64,000 nucleotides of DNA. It comes from Amphritea sp. 1_MG-2023. Lineage in GTDB: Bacteria; Pseudomonadota; Gammaproteobacteria; Pseudomonadales; Balneatricaceae. Every line of letters begins with the position of its first letter. Position 1 is the stretch's first letter. The notes beneath the pieces are model-generated. The model searched no databases. It was given only the letters and a program-made list of their open reading frames with translations, and had not been told where the DNA came from. The stretch is from NCBI RefSeq assembly GCF_030547545.1, contig NZ_JAUOQE010000004.1, positions 84,412 through 148,411 on the forward strand, read 5' to 3'. The translations under genes and the position numbers were made by a program. Of the stretch, positions 54,803-63,924 are shown one piece after another.

Positions 54803-57448
54803 TTAATCAACTAGACTTTTACTCAATACTTCATACACATCACGGGACAAATCACCACTCTGATCGATGCGCTGCAATTCTGCCTTCATCATTGCGCCGC
54901 GTTCGGCGGAATATTTCTTCCACCGCGTTAATGGCGTCAGCAACCGTGAAGCAATCTGCGGATTCTGCTTATCTAACACAATAATCTGATCTGCCAAGAA
55001 ACGGTAGCCACTACCATCCGCATGATGGAAATTTAGCATATTCTGGGCACAAAAAACGGATACCAGCGAACGAATTTTATTCGGATTCGAGGCATCATAA
55101 GCGGCATGCTGCTGCAAAGCTTTCACCTTGGCTAACGCGCCTGACTTTGGATCACTCGCCTGCACCGCCAACCACTGATTCACCACCAACGATTCGGCTT
55201 GCCAACGTTGATAAAAACTCGCCAACACTTCAGCCGCCTCATCCTCGAAACAGGAATGCGCAATCAGGGTTAACGCCGCCTGACTGTCCGTCATATTATC
55301 CGCCAGCTTAAACTGCTGTAAGGCTAACTCAAGATACGCCGGCTCCTCTGTCGCCATCAGATACGATAGCGCCAGATTTTTAAGGCTTCGACGCGCCACT
55401 GATTGCGCATCCGGGCTATATTTTTGCGTTGTATTATTTGCTTGATAAATGTTCAGAAACAGCGGTGCTAGCCCCATTGCAATCTCATCGCGAACAAAAC
55501 GTCGCACTCGATAGATAGCATCGACATCAATCTCATCGGCCAACTCACTTAAATAAGCTTCAGAAGGCAGCGTCAGTATTTTAGCGACCATCGCCTTATC
55601 CAAACGCGTATCACTCAACACTTGTCGGTAAGCATCGAGCAGCGCAGGATCAAGCACTAACTCGCGCCCCTGCTGATGATCAACAATCAACTCGCTCATG
55701 ATATCCACTGCCAACTGCTGAGCCGCATTCCAGCGATTAAAACCATCGCTATCATGCTGCATCAGAAAAATCAGCTGTGCGCGGCTGTATGGGAACGTCA
55801 GCTTTACCGGCGCGGAAAAATCTCGTAACAATGATGCAATAGGCTCTTGCGGAATATTATCAAAGACAAAACTCTGCTGTGTAGCGACAAGCTCCAACAC
55901 TTCGGTCGTGCGACCGTCCTTCAAAGGAATATCATTTCCTTGAGCATCCAACAGACCGACCGATATTGGAATCAGAAACGGCTGTTTGGTTGCCATATCC
56001 GCCGTGGCAGGACAGCGCTGATGCATATGCAATGTATAGCGCTGCTGAGCCGCATCATACTCACCGGTCACCGCTACCTGCGGAGTGCCTGCCTGACTAT
56101 ACCAAAACTTAAAGCGACTCAAGTCACGACCCGACACATCGGCCATCGCCTGAACGAAATCATCGGTCGTCACTGCTTGTCCATCATGACGGTCAAAATA
56201 AAGATCAGCACCCTGACGGAAAGTCTCCGCCCCCAGCAAGGTATGCAGCATGCGCACCACCTCACAGCCTTTTTCATAAACCGTCAAGGTGTAAAAGTTA
56301 GAAATCTCAATAAAAGACGCTGGACGCACCGGATGCGCCATCGGCCCGGCATCTTCCGCAAACTGCGCAGTACGCAGTAATGTAACATCCTCTATCCGCT
56401 TCACCGTGCGTGAGTTCATATCCGCCGAGAACTGCGAATCACGAAATACCGTGAAACCCTCTTTTAAACTCAACTGAAACCAATCACGACAGGTGACTCG
56501 ATTACCCGACCAGTTATGGAAGTATTCATGCGCCACAACCCCTTCAACCCGCTGAAAACCAGCATCCACGGTTGTTTCTGGGTGTGCCAGCACACAGGAG
56601 GTATTAAAGATATTGAGACCTTTATTCTCCATTGCGCCCATATTAAAGAAATCGACGGCAACAATCATGAAGGTATCCAGATCGTATTCCCGACCATAAA
56701 CCTGTTCATCCCACTGCATCGATTGTTTCAGCGAGGTCATCGCATAATCAAGCTTATCAAGGTCTTTCGTTTCAGCGAATATTTTTAACGAAACATGACG
56801 TCCCGACGCCGTGGTAAAGCGATCTTCAATACATTCAAGATCACCCGCTACCAAGGCAAACAGATAGGCCGGTTTGGGGAACGGATCCTGCCATTTAACC
56901 CAATGACGACCATCATCTTCATCTCCCGCATCAACGTTATTACCATTGGATAACAACACCGGGTAACGTTGCTTATCCGCCACCACCGTGGTTTCAAACA
57001 GCGCCATGACATCAGGCCGATCTTGATAGAAGGTAATCCGTCGAAAACCTTCGGCTTCACACTGCGTACAAAACATACCATCGGATTTATACAAACCCTC
57101 AAGCGCCGTGTTATTTTGCGGTTCAATACGGGTGATACATTCTAAGGTGAAATGATCAGGCAGATTGGCAATCATCAGTTGCTCACCACTACGCTGATAA
57201 TCTTTATCACTCAAGACTTCACCATCGATACTCAGACGCTGCAGCTCTAATGATTCATGACCATCAAGCACCAATGGGTGTTGCCGATTGGAGCTAGCGG
57301 GATTACGCGCATAGCGTACCTGAGAACGAACCAACGCCTGCTCCTCTTCAAGCTCAAAACGCAGCTCTGTCTGCTCCACCAAAAATGCAGGAACTTCATA
57401 GTCCTTTAAATAGATAACACTTGGCTGTTGGGTAACGGACTGATTCAT
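54803..57448 (-). CDS. pepN: Aminopeptidase N
   Basis: This is an 881-residue M1-family zinc metallopeptidase (E. coli 870). GAMEN at 271-275 is the exopeptidase motif. HEYFH at 307-311 with Glu330 forms the zinc site (VVAHEYFHNWSGNRVTCRDWFQLSLKEG). It is a cytosolic enzyme that removes N-terminal residues from peptides. GGTGAGAGA lies just before ATG. Confidence 0.95.
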   Translation of the reverse strand: MNQSVTQQPSVIYLKDYEVPAFLVEQTELRFELEEEQALVRSQVRYARNPASSNRQHPLVLDGHESLELQRLSIDGEVLSDKDYQRSGEQLMIANLPDHFTLECITRIEPQNNTALEGLYKSDGMFCTQCEAEGFRRITFYQDRPDVMALFETTVVADKQRYPVLLSNGNNVDAGDEDDGRHWVKWQDPFPKPAYLFALVAGDLECIEDRFTTASGRHVSLKIFAETKDLDKLDYAMTSLKQSMQWDEQVYGREYDLDTFMIVAVDFFNMGAMENKGLNIFNTSCVLAHPETTVDAGFQRVEGVVAHEYFHNWSGNRVTCRDWFQLSLKEGFTVFRDSQFSADMNSRTVKRIEDVTLLRTAQFAEDAGPMAHPVRPASFIEISNFYTLTVYEKGCEVVRMLHTLLGAETFRQGADLYFDRHDGQAVTTDDFVQAMADVSGRDLSRFKFWYSQAGTPQVAVTGEYDAAQQRYTLHMHQRCPATADMATKQPFLIPISVGLLDAQGNDIPLKDGRTTEVLELVATQQSFVFDNIPQEPIASLLRDFSAPVKLTFPYSRAQLIFLMQHDSDGFNRWNAAQQLAVDIMSELIVDHQQGRELVLDPALLDAYRQVLSDTRLDKAMVAKILTLPSEAYLSELADEIDVDAIYRVRRFVRDEIAMGLAPLFLNIYQANNTTQKYSPDAQSVARRSLKNLALSYLMATEEPAYLELALQQFKLADNMTDSQAALTLIAHSCFEDEAAEVLASFYQRWQAESLVVNQWLAVQASDPKSGALAKVKALQQHAAYDASNPNKIRSLVSVFCAQNMLNFHHADGSGYRFLADQIIVLDKQNPQIASRLLTPLTRWKKYSAERGAMMKAELQRIDQSGDLSRDVYEVLSKSLVD

Positions 57449-57564
57449 TCTCTCACCTTGTCATAATATTCACACTGTTAACAGTGCATACGCCTTTAAG
57501 CGCTCCGGATAACGCTTGGAGCATAGCCATGCTTAAAAACGATACACCTTAATCACAACCTATC

Positions 57565-58392
57565 TCAACCACAAAACTCTATCTGATACGCGGTGAACTT
57601 TCTCAGGTTAATCACACCACTATCGAGTAGCAGATATTGCCCTTTAATACCCTGCAAAACCCCTTCAACCACGGGATTTTTATCGAAATTAAAACTTGTT
57701 ATTTTACTCGGATATGTCAACACCGGAAACTTCAGCGATAACACCTCAGCGTCGGGTAATCGCTGAATGGCCTGTAAACCAAAGCGGTCTTCCAACTCGA
57801 CTAAACCTGGCTGACATAATTGCAGCAAACGATCTCGTTCTGCGTAAAGGTCAACACTCTCCACCTGACCCTTTAACATCGCCCGCCAATTGGTTTTATC
57901 CGTTACGTGTTCAGCAAAGACGCGCTCGGCTAACCCCGATTGAAAACGCGTATCGACTCTGAGTATTGGCAACGCCTGAATCGCTCCCTGATCGATCCAG
58001 CGAGTCGGTATCTGCGTACCACGAGTAATTCCCACCTTAACACCGGAAGAGTTAGCTAGATAAACATAGTGGCTCTGAAAGCAGAACTGCTCTCCCCAAG
58101 AGGGATCTCGACAAGTGCCCTGATCATAATGACACTTCTCAGGACTCATAATACAGAGATCGCATTGTGGCAATTTTTTGAAGCAAGGATAGCAATATCC
58201 CTGCGCAAAACTTTTATTCGTCTTGCGACCACAATGAGTACAATTAATCTGGCCTTGATAAGTCAGTTTAATCGGCTTACCTAAATAGCTATTGAGATCA
58301 ATTAGCTGATCATCTAACTTTAATTGATAACGTACCTGTGGGCCAATATCGGCCGGCATTTTCACCAATGCCCCTTGTACAATAACGTCCAT
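57565..58392 (-). CDS. DUF2797 family protein with cysteine-rich zinc-type region
   Basis: This is a 275-residue protein. Residues ~50-108 hold several CxxC-type pairs (CTHCGRK, CYPCFKK, CDLC, CHYDQGTCRDP, FCF) and would bind zinc. Then SSGVKVGITRGTQIPTRWIDQGAIQALPI resembles a GIY-YIG-like or nucleic-acid-binding segment. The function is unknown. The ATG overlaps the DUF1315 gene stop as TGATG; TTG 58395 is an upstream alternative. Confidence 0.82.
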   Translation of the reverse strand: MDVIVQGALVKMPADIGPQVRYQLKLDDQLIDLNSYLGKPIKLTYQGQINCTHCGRKTNKSFAQGYCYPCFKKLPQCDLCIMSPEKCHYDQGTCRDPSWGEQFCFQSHYVYLANSSGVKVGITRGTQIPTRWIDQGAIQALPILRVDTRFQSGLAERVFAEHVTDKTNWRAMLKGQVESVDLYAERDRLLQLCQPGLVELEDRFGLQAIQRLPDAEVLSLKFPVLTYPSKITSFNFDKNPVVEGVLQGIKGQYLLLDSGVINLRKFTAYQIEFCG

Positions 58393-58658
58393 CAATTATT
58401 GTTCAGTATTTTGAGAACCTGAGGTTCAAGTGGATCGGAGCCATGCTGACTGCCATCTTGCTTGGTACGGTTGATATAACCAGTACGCTCATGCTCGGGC
58501 AACTTCGTCTGATCATAAGCGATAACCGCACGCAAACTTGTTTGCCGTTGTTCCGGACTTAGCCGATCGCCATTAGGCCACTTACCCAATTCAACGGCCC
58601 GCTTCAGACTTTGATAAACCGCTGGGGTCATCGTTTCAATCATTTTTTCAAAATTCAT
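58392..58658 (-). CDS. DUF1315 family protein (YeaC-like)
   Basis: This is an 88-residue protein with the YeaC/DUF1315 pattern: MIETMTPAVYQSLKRAVELGKWPNGDRLSPEQRQTSLRAVIAYDQ. The function is unknown. It is translationally coupled to the DUF2797 gene. Confidence 0.85.
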   Translation of the reverse strand: MNFEKMIETMTPAVYQSLKRAVELGKWPNGDRLSPEQRQTSLRAVIAYDQTKLPEHERTGYINRTKQDGSQHGSDPLEPQVLKILNNN

Positions 58659-58732
58659 TCATCATCTCCACAATCGGTCGATATATTATCACACAGAACA
58701 GCGGCAGCTAGACGACTAAACGCAGCCGAGCA

Positions 58733-59575
58733 TCAATGTTTTAATAACCTCACCAGCGGCACGGCAGCCAGTCCTGCCACCAGCCCGACCAGATGCGCCG
58801 TGTTAGCGATAGAACCCAAACCGAAACTTTCCAACGCGCCGGAAAAACCCAGCACCAACCAAAACATCATAAACCCCATGAGTGCCGGAGGCATACCTAT
58901 CATGGATCTCGGCTGAAAACGATCCCAAAGCCAAGCAAAACCTAACAACGCAAAGACAAATCCAGACATGCCGCCAAACATAGGACCGCTTATCCAAAAC
59001 TGTGCGATATTCGATATCAATGCAGAAAACAAAAATAAGCCCAATAAAATAGGCCAGCCCAACAACAGCTCAATACGTCGCCCCACCACCCAGACCCACA
59101 GCAAGTTAAACAAAATATGCGGCAGATTAAAGTGCATAAAAGCTGGGGTAAAAAAGCGCCAGAGCTCACCACTACTCAAGGTTCTCCACAACTCATGAGA
59201 ATAATAAATCTTATTCCCCTGCACTTGAAATTCCACAATAGTAAACCAGCCCATCAGCTGAACATTTTCACCCAGCGACACAGCCAAGGTGATGATGACA
59301 CTCACGAAGATAAGCGACAGACTCAACCAAGCATTTAACAACTGCGAACCCGCCCGCTGCACACCGGAACGCTGTACCTGCAACCCAGAGAGATCCTCCC
59401 CCTGCTGCCACCGCTGATACAGTGCGGTAATTTGCTCAACATCGACACTATCAGGCACTAATAGCAGCTGTTCACCCTGCTGCTCTAACACCCGATGTGG
59501 GATTTTGTGCTGCCAGAGTATCGCCGTAAAACCGGCTAAATTCTGATCTAAAGCAACTCGAAAAACTTCATTCAT
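58733..59575 (-). CDS. glpG: Rhomboid intramembrane serine protease GlpG
   Basis: This is a 280-residue protein. A cytosolic N-terminal domain (1-65) precedes six membrane helices from about 78. Ser204 in GGMSGFVFALLGF (the GxSG motif) and His261 in IANTAHLVGLVAG form the catalytic dyad, as in E. coli GlpG (276 residues). HFNLPHILFNLLW is the conserved helix-2 region. It cuts membrane proteins within the bilayer. It starts 27 bp before the metallophosphoesterase stop. Confidence 0.92.
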   Translation of the reverse strand: MNEVFRVALDQNLAGFTAILWQHKIPHRVLEQQGEQLLLVPDSVDVEQITALYQRWQQGEDLSGLQVQRSGVQRAGSQLLNAWLSLSLIFVSVIITLAVSLGENVQLMGWFTIVEFQVQGNKIYYSHELWRTLSSGELWRFFTPAFMHFNLPHILFNLLWVWVVGRRIELLLGWPILLGLFLFSALISNIAQFWISGPMFGGMSGFVFALLGFAWLWDRFQPRSMIGMPPALMGFMMFWLVLGFSGALESFGLGSIANTAHLVGLVAGLAAVPLVRLLKH

Positions 59576-59602
59576 AATAATTTGATGCTGCTCATATGGT
59601 GT

Positions 59603-60577
59603 TCATATCGCATCATTAATTTCCTTTAAAACATCGACCCAAATAAACTTTTTCGGATCGATGGTCGTTTCCTGATCTAACCGGTAAGCCACCAACTTAC
59701 CGAACTTAACTGCACTATAGTCGATACACGCGATATTACGCGCCAAAGGTTTGGGCTCTCCATCGCACCAATAATGGCCAATAAAGAGTAACGGCTCATC
59801 AACACCATAATAGAGTAAGTCTTGGTAATCTTGCGAACTCAAGCGTCGCCGAGCAACGTGTTCAGGCAATGGATCGGGCTGAAATACAACATCAACATAA
59901 TATTCAGGCTTTTCCGCCCAGAATTTGGTACGAAAAAAGCGCCGCTTATAGCCATCCTTGCTCACCATCATCTCATCATTAGGCAGCTTCAAGTGTGTAC
60001 CACGCAACAAACGATCCATGGTTTCCCATTCGAGCGTCCCTTCGTGCGCTGAACGATGCAGATAGTTATCATCAATCTGATTACCTCCCTGCGTGTCGAT
60101 GAAACGCTGGATATGCTGGGCTGACCAACAGGCATGTACCACCCGAAACTGATCGTCATCCAGAAACAGAGGCATGCCTTTGATCCATTGCAAAAACTCT
60201 TTCTGCTCTTGCGGATAATTAGCTAATTGCTCAAGCGTGGCATTCAAGATACGTTGATGTCGTTGATTATGAACTCTAAGATACGGCATACCCGATCCAG
60301 GTAAGCCAGGGGTCAGATAGGATAAATAATTAAACTCATGATTGCCCATAACGATCTGAGCGTGACCCGCATCGACCATATCGCGAACAATATGCAGCGC
60401 TTCCCGAATCCGCGGCCCACGATCAACGATATCACCGAGAAATATAGCCTGACGATGCGGATGCTGGTAAATGCCTTTTTGTCGTCGGTAGCCCAGTTTG
60501 TGCAGCAATAATTTAAGCGATAAGGCACATCCATGCACATCACCGATTAAATCGTAACCTTGATAAGCGCTCACCAT
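59603..60577 (-). CDS. Metallophosphoesterase (calcineurin-like)
   Basis: This is a 324-residue protein from ATG 60577. Motif DLIGDVHGC at 9-17 (Asp13, His15), then FLGDIVDRGP and VMGNHEFN give the metal-binding set. FIGHYWCDGEP near 275 supplies the C-terminal His. It is of the bis(5'-nucleosyl)-tetraphosphatase/protein-phosphatase type; the substrate is not known. The frame opens 18 codons earlier, but GGTG before ATG 60577 and the motif position favour the later start. It starts 12 bp before the NAD kinase stop. Confidence 0.87.
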   Translation of the reverse strand: MVSAYQGYDLIGDVHGCALSLKLLLHKLGYRRQKGIYQHPHRQAIFLGDIVDRGPRIREALHIVRDMVDAGHAQIVMGNHEFNYLSYLTPGLPGSGMPYLRVHNQRHQRILNATLEQLANYPQEQKEFLQWIKGMPLFLDDDQFRVVHACWSAQHIQRFIDTQGGNQIDDNYLHRSAHEGTLEWETMDRLLRGTHLKLPNDEMMVSKDGYKRRFFRTKFWAEKPEYYVDVVFQPDPLPEHVARRRLSSQDYQDLLYYGVDEPLLFIGHYWCDGEPKPLARNIACIDYSAVKFGKLVAYRLDQETTIDPKKFIWVDVLKEINDAI

Positions 60578-60588
60578 AGACACCCCAG

Positions 60589-61470
60589 CTATCCGCCCAG
60601 CCTCGTTGCCCAACCCAGCTTTTCCCGACACGTCTGATAAAAATTATGGCTCAGCGGATGCAGTAGTTTCAACTTATGGGGTTTCTTATGAATCGTAATG
60701 GTATCTCCTGGGGCGCAGTTAATATGCTTCTGTCCATCACAACTAATCGTCGGGTAAGTTTCATTGTTATCACTAATCACTAATTTAAGCTCACTATTAC
60801 CATCAACAACAATGGGACGACTCGACAATGTATGCGGAAACATCGGCACCAACACTAATGCATCAAGGCGAGGATGCATAATAGGGCCGCCACCGGATAG
60901 GGCATAGGCCGTCGACCCCGTGGGCGTAGCAACAATCAAACCATCCGAACGCTGAGTATAAACAAACTGCCCCTCAATATAGAGTTCAAACTGAATCATC
61001 CGAGCCGACTTACCTGGATGCAACACACAGTCATTTAATCCAGTGGACTCTCCGATAGGCTCGCCATGTCGCTTCACAAGCACATCAATGAGAAAGCGGC
61101 GATCGACCGTATACTGACCATTCAACACCTCACCGACCTTCTCTTCAATTTCAGCCGGCGATATATCCGTCAGGAAACCTAAATTACCGCGGTTAACCCC
61201 CAAGACAGGGACATTTGATTGCGCCAAATCACGTGCAGCGCCCAACAAACTGCCATCACCACCGACCACGATAACCAAATCACAAATCTCCCCCATCAAG
61301 CGAGGAGAGCTGGTTTGCTGCCCATGTCCTGGCATTACCGCCGCAATTTTTTGATCCAGAATAGGCGTTAACCCCTGTTCATCAAGAAAGCGAATCAGAT
61401 GTTTCAGGGTATCAATAACCTTGGTACTACCTAGACGCCCGATCAAACCAATATTACGAAAGTTATCCAT
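60589..61470 (-). CDS. nadK: NAD kinase
   Basis: This is a 293-residue enzyme making NADP from NAD and ATP. GGDG at 70-73 (IVVGGDGSLLGAAR) is the catalytic motif, followed by NRGNLGFLTDI and GSTAYALSGGGPI. GGAG five bases before ATG 61470 decides over the GTG at 61476. It stands upstream of the metallophosphoesterase gene and is probably cotranscribed with it. Confidence 0.96.
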   Translation of the reverse strand: MDNFRNIGLIGRLGSTKVIDTLKHLIRFLDEQGLTPILDQKIAAVMPGHGQQTSSPRLMGEICDLVIVVGGDGSLLGAARDLAQSNVPVLGVNRGNLGFLTDISPAEIEEKVGEVLNGQYTVDRRFLIDVLVKRHGEPIGESTGLNDCVLHPGKSARMIQFELYIEGQFVYTQRSDGLIVATPTGSTAYALSGGGPIMHPRLDALVLVPMFPHTLSSRPIVVDGNSELKLVISDNNETYPTISCDGQKHINCAPGDTITIHKKPHKLKLLHPLSHNFYQTCREKLGWATRLGG

Positions 61471-61587
61471 TATCACTCCACTGAAACCTTTTGATTGTCA
61501 GACAACTATAGCTAGCCGATTGTTTTATAACATTATACTCATATTTATAACGCCCCCGTTACCCTAACAACACTCGCCAACTCGTGA

Positions 61588-62520
61588 CTAAGATAATTTT
61601 TTGCGCAACGCCGCTTGCATGCCCCTCAACCCCTGCATGCCGCCACTATGAATCAGCATAATTCGACTACCTCGAGAAAACTCGCCCGCCGCTAACCGTT
61701 GCAATAAAGCCAACAAAGCCTTCCCCGTATACACCGGCTCTAATTCGATACCACTACATTGCGTAAATTGCTGCATTGCCAGCGCCAAGCGAGATGACAC
61801 CTTAGCATACCCTCCCTCATGACAATCGAGCGCCAACGACCAACCTCCCGGATCATCGATGCCCGCCTGCGTTAATAGCTGACGAATATCATGGTAGAGA
61901 AATTCACCGCCTTTCAATGCCGATACGCCCAGCAAATCAACATCACTGGGTTTACTCGCAATCAAGCCCGCCAGTGTTCCCCCTGTACCACAGGCACTAC
62001 AGATCAGATCATAATCATGAGTATTGAACAGCGACATAATCTCCCGACATCCTGCAATCACCCACTCTCCCGAGCCGCCTTCAGGTAAACAATGAAACTC
62101 TCCATACGCCTGCTCTAGCCAAGCCAGAAAAGCGTCATCCTGTTTATTGCGATACTGCGAGCGAGAAACAAATTCAAGCTGCATCCCCCACCGCTCTGCG
62201 TCCTGCAATGTTGGCGACAGCATCGCTGAACGCTCACCACGAATAACCCCAATGGTGTCGATGCCCCGTTCAAACCCGGCATAAGCTAACGCGTGAATAT
62301 GATTTGACCACGCACCACCAAAGCTAACAACACGCCGACAAGACGATGCCTCAACCGCTTGCAATGCATATTTCAGTTTAAACCACTTATTGCCACTGAT
62401 CTGTGGATGGATAAGATCAAGTCGCAGCAATTCGAGCTGAACACCCGCCTGCCTGAATAGCGGCAGATCAATTATTTCAACAGGAACGGTAAGCGGTGAT
62501 ATCGCAGCAGAGACATTCAT
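61588..62520 (-). CDS. PLP-dependent D-cysteine desulfhydrase/ACC deaminase family enzyme
   Basis: This is a 310-residue fold-type II PLP enzyme. K45 in SGNKWFKLKY is the Schiff-base lysine, SFGGAWSNHIHALAY at 66-80 the serine-containing substrate loop, and SACGTGGTLAGL at 175-186 the phosphate cup. The distinction between D-cysteine desulfhydrase and ACC deaminase cannot be made from sequence alone. It is transcribed alone, divergent from a 29-codon ORF. Confidence 0.87.
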   Translation of the reverse strand: MNVSAAISPLTVPVEIIDLPLFRQAGVQLELLRLDLIHPQISGNKWFKLKYALQAVEASSCRRVVSFGGAWSNHIHALAYAGFERGIDTIGVIRGERSAMLSPTLQDAERWGMQLEFVSRSQYRNKQDDAFLAWLEQAYGEFHCLPEGGSGEWVIAGCREIMSLFNTHDYDLICSACGTGGTLAGLIASKPSDVDLLGVSALKGGEFLYHDIRQLLTQAGIDDPGGWSLALDCHEGGYAKVSSRLALAMQQFTQCSGIELEPVYTGKALLALLQRLAAGEFSRGSRIMLIHSGGMQGLRGMQAALRKKLS

Positions 62521-62600
62521 AAAGCGGTAATAATCCCGTTACTTGTTTGTTATCAATACAGCGCAGAATAACCACATCGATACACGACTAGGAAAATAAA

Positions 62601-62690
62601 ATGGAAGACTACACAGAAGAGCGACGACTGGAAAGCCTCGGCGAAGAGTTCGACGATGATATGGAATACGATGATGCTGAGGAGATGTAA
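62601..62690 (+). CDS. Possible 29-residue acidic microprotein
   Basis: ATG 62601 with AGGA seven bases upstream opens a 29-codon frame ending TAA at 62690. The product is highly acidic (14 Asp/Glu) with a few basic residues at 8-9 (EERRLESLGEEFDDD). It distantly recalls the end of PA3496-type small proteins, but that is only a hint. It lies between two minus-strand genes in an otherwise short gap. Expression is unproven. Confidence 0.5.
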   Translation: MEDYTEERRLESLGEEFDDDMEYDDAEEM

Positions 62691-62711
62691 GCCTGCAGAG
62701 ATGCCTTAAAC

Positions 62712-63620
62712 TTAACACTGAGTCGTATCAAACGGCTTTACGCAATTTCCTCCCGCCTGCTTCGCCGCATACATCGCTATATCGGCCTTCTGCACGAAAT
62801 TATCGACCGGCTCGGCACCCGAACAGGAAACCACACCCAGACTCATAGACACGTGGAAGCCTGAGTTAATCAACGAATCAGGGGAGTAACTACACTCCAA
62901 ATTAAACAACTCACGCACGCGATTCGCCAGATGACACGCATCAGCCATCCCCGTGTTGGGTAGCATCAACATAAACTCATCACCACCATAACGAAAAGCC
63001 TGATCAGAATCTCTCAAGCCTTCACGCAAGACTCGACCAATCTGACGAATTATTTGATCGCCTTCGAGATGCCCCATCCTGTCATTCACCTGCTTAAAAC
63101 CATCGAGATCAATACACACCAGGCTCAACTGACCGCCATAGCGCTTAATACGCATCATCTCGCTAGCCACCTGCACGTAGAAATGCCGCTGATTAAAAAG
63201 GCCACTCAAATCATCGGTAATGGATTGCTTTAATAAAGAGGTCTCTAATGCTTTCTGCCGAGTCATATCATGAAAAAAGCCGACACTGCCGCGATATCGC
63301 CCCGCCCTCATCAGCGCCGCCGCAGACAAGCGGATAGGCACTCTTGCACGCTGACTATTCAGGACATAGGTTTCATAACCTTCAATTCTACCCGCACCAT
63401 ATAGCTGATCACCCATCATCAGCCTCATGATTTTCCTAGCTTCACTATTGTTAGGGTAAATCTGACGAATATTCATACTACCAACGACCGCATTCGCCTC
63501 ATAGCCAAGCAGGCTCTCAGCAGAACGGTTAAACACCGAGATCGTTCCGCGCCGATTAATAGCGATAACCGGGTCGGGACAGATAGCAATTAATTCAGAC
63601 TGATTAATGTTCAAATGCAT
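62712..63620 (-). CDS. PAS-domain diguanylate cyclase
   Basis: This is a 302-residue protein. A PAS sensor at about 5-125 (PDPVIAINRRGTISVFNRSAESLLGYEANAVVG) is followed by GGDEF. RYGGDEF at 210-216 is the catalytic site, and R203-x-x-D206 five residues before is the inhibitory site. It should make c-di-GMP in response to an unknown signal. There is no membrane helix. It is the second GGDEF gene of the window. Confidence 0.93.
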   Translation of the reverse strand: MHLNINQSELIAICPDPVIAINRRGTISVFNRSAESLLGYEANAVVGSMNIRQIYPNNSEARKIMRLMMGDQLYGAGRIEGYETYVLNSQRARVPIRLSAAALMRAGRYRGSVGFFHDMTRQKALETSLLKQSITDDLSGLFNQRHFYVQVASEMMRIKRYGGQLSLVCIDLDGFKQVNDRMGHLEGDQIIRQIGRVLREGLRDSDQAFRYGGDEFMLMLPNTGMADACHLANRVRELFNLECSYSPDSLINSGFHVSMSLGVVSCSGAEPVDNFVQKADIAMYAAKQAGGNCVKPFDTTQC

Positions 63621-63924
63621 TTGATTAGATTCGTATCCACAGCGCTAAGTAACAAAATAAAGCAGGAACAAAAACAGCAGGAGAATATATCACATTAATC
63701 ATATATACATCCGCCACAACTACTCAAAATGACATACTACTAGATAGTATAGAAGATAACCTGATTAAAACTAAGACAAACCATCATGAGCACCGACAAT
63801 CAAGCACGCTATCAAAACACAGACGATAATAATGAGAAGAATAACACAGAGATAAAAAAGACACTCTAAGCACCTACCTAAGCACTCAGAAAAAGACCAG
63901 ACAATAACATCACCTACTTAAAGG
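63621..63924. other. 304-bp AT-rich gap between the PAS-GGDEF gene and tRNA-Asp
   Basis: No gene or clear signal is seen. A 27-codon frame at 63786-63869 lacks a ribosome site. Confidence 0.5.

Noticed and set aside
55847..56380. 177-codon plus-strand frame over pepN
   Set aside because: It lies wholly inside pepN, which has complete catalytic motifs in its own frame. The product has no recognisable domain.
63786..63869. 27-codon frame before tRNA-Asp
   Set aside because: No ribosome site precedes the ATG. The region is AT-rich, where such short frames arise by chance.
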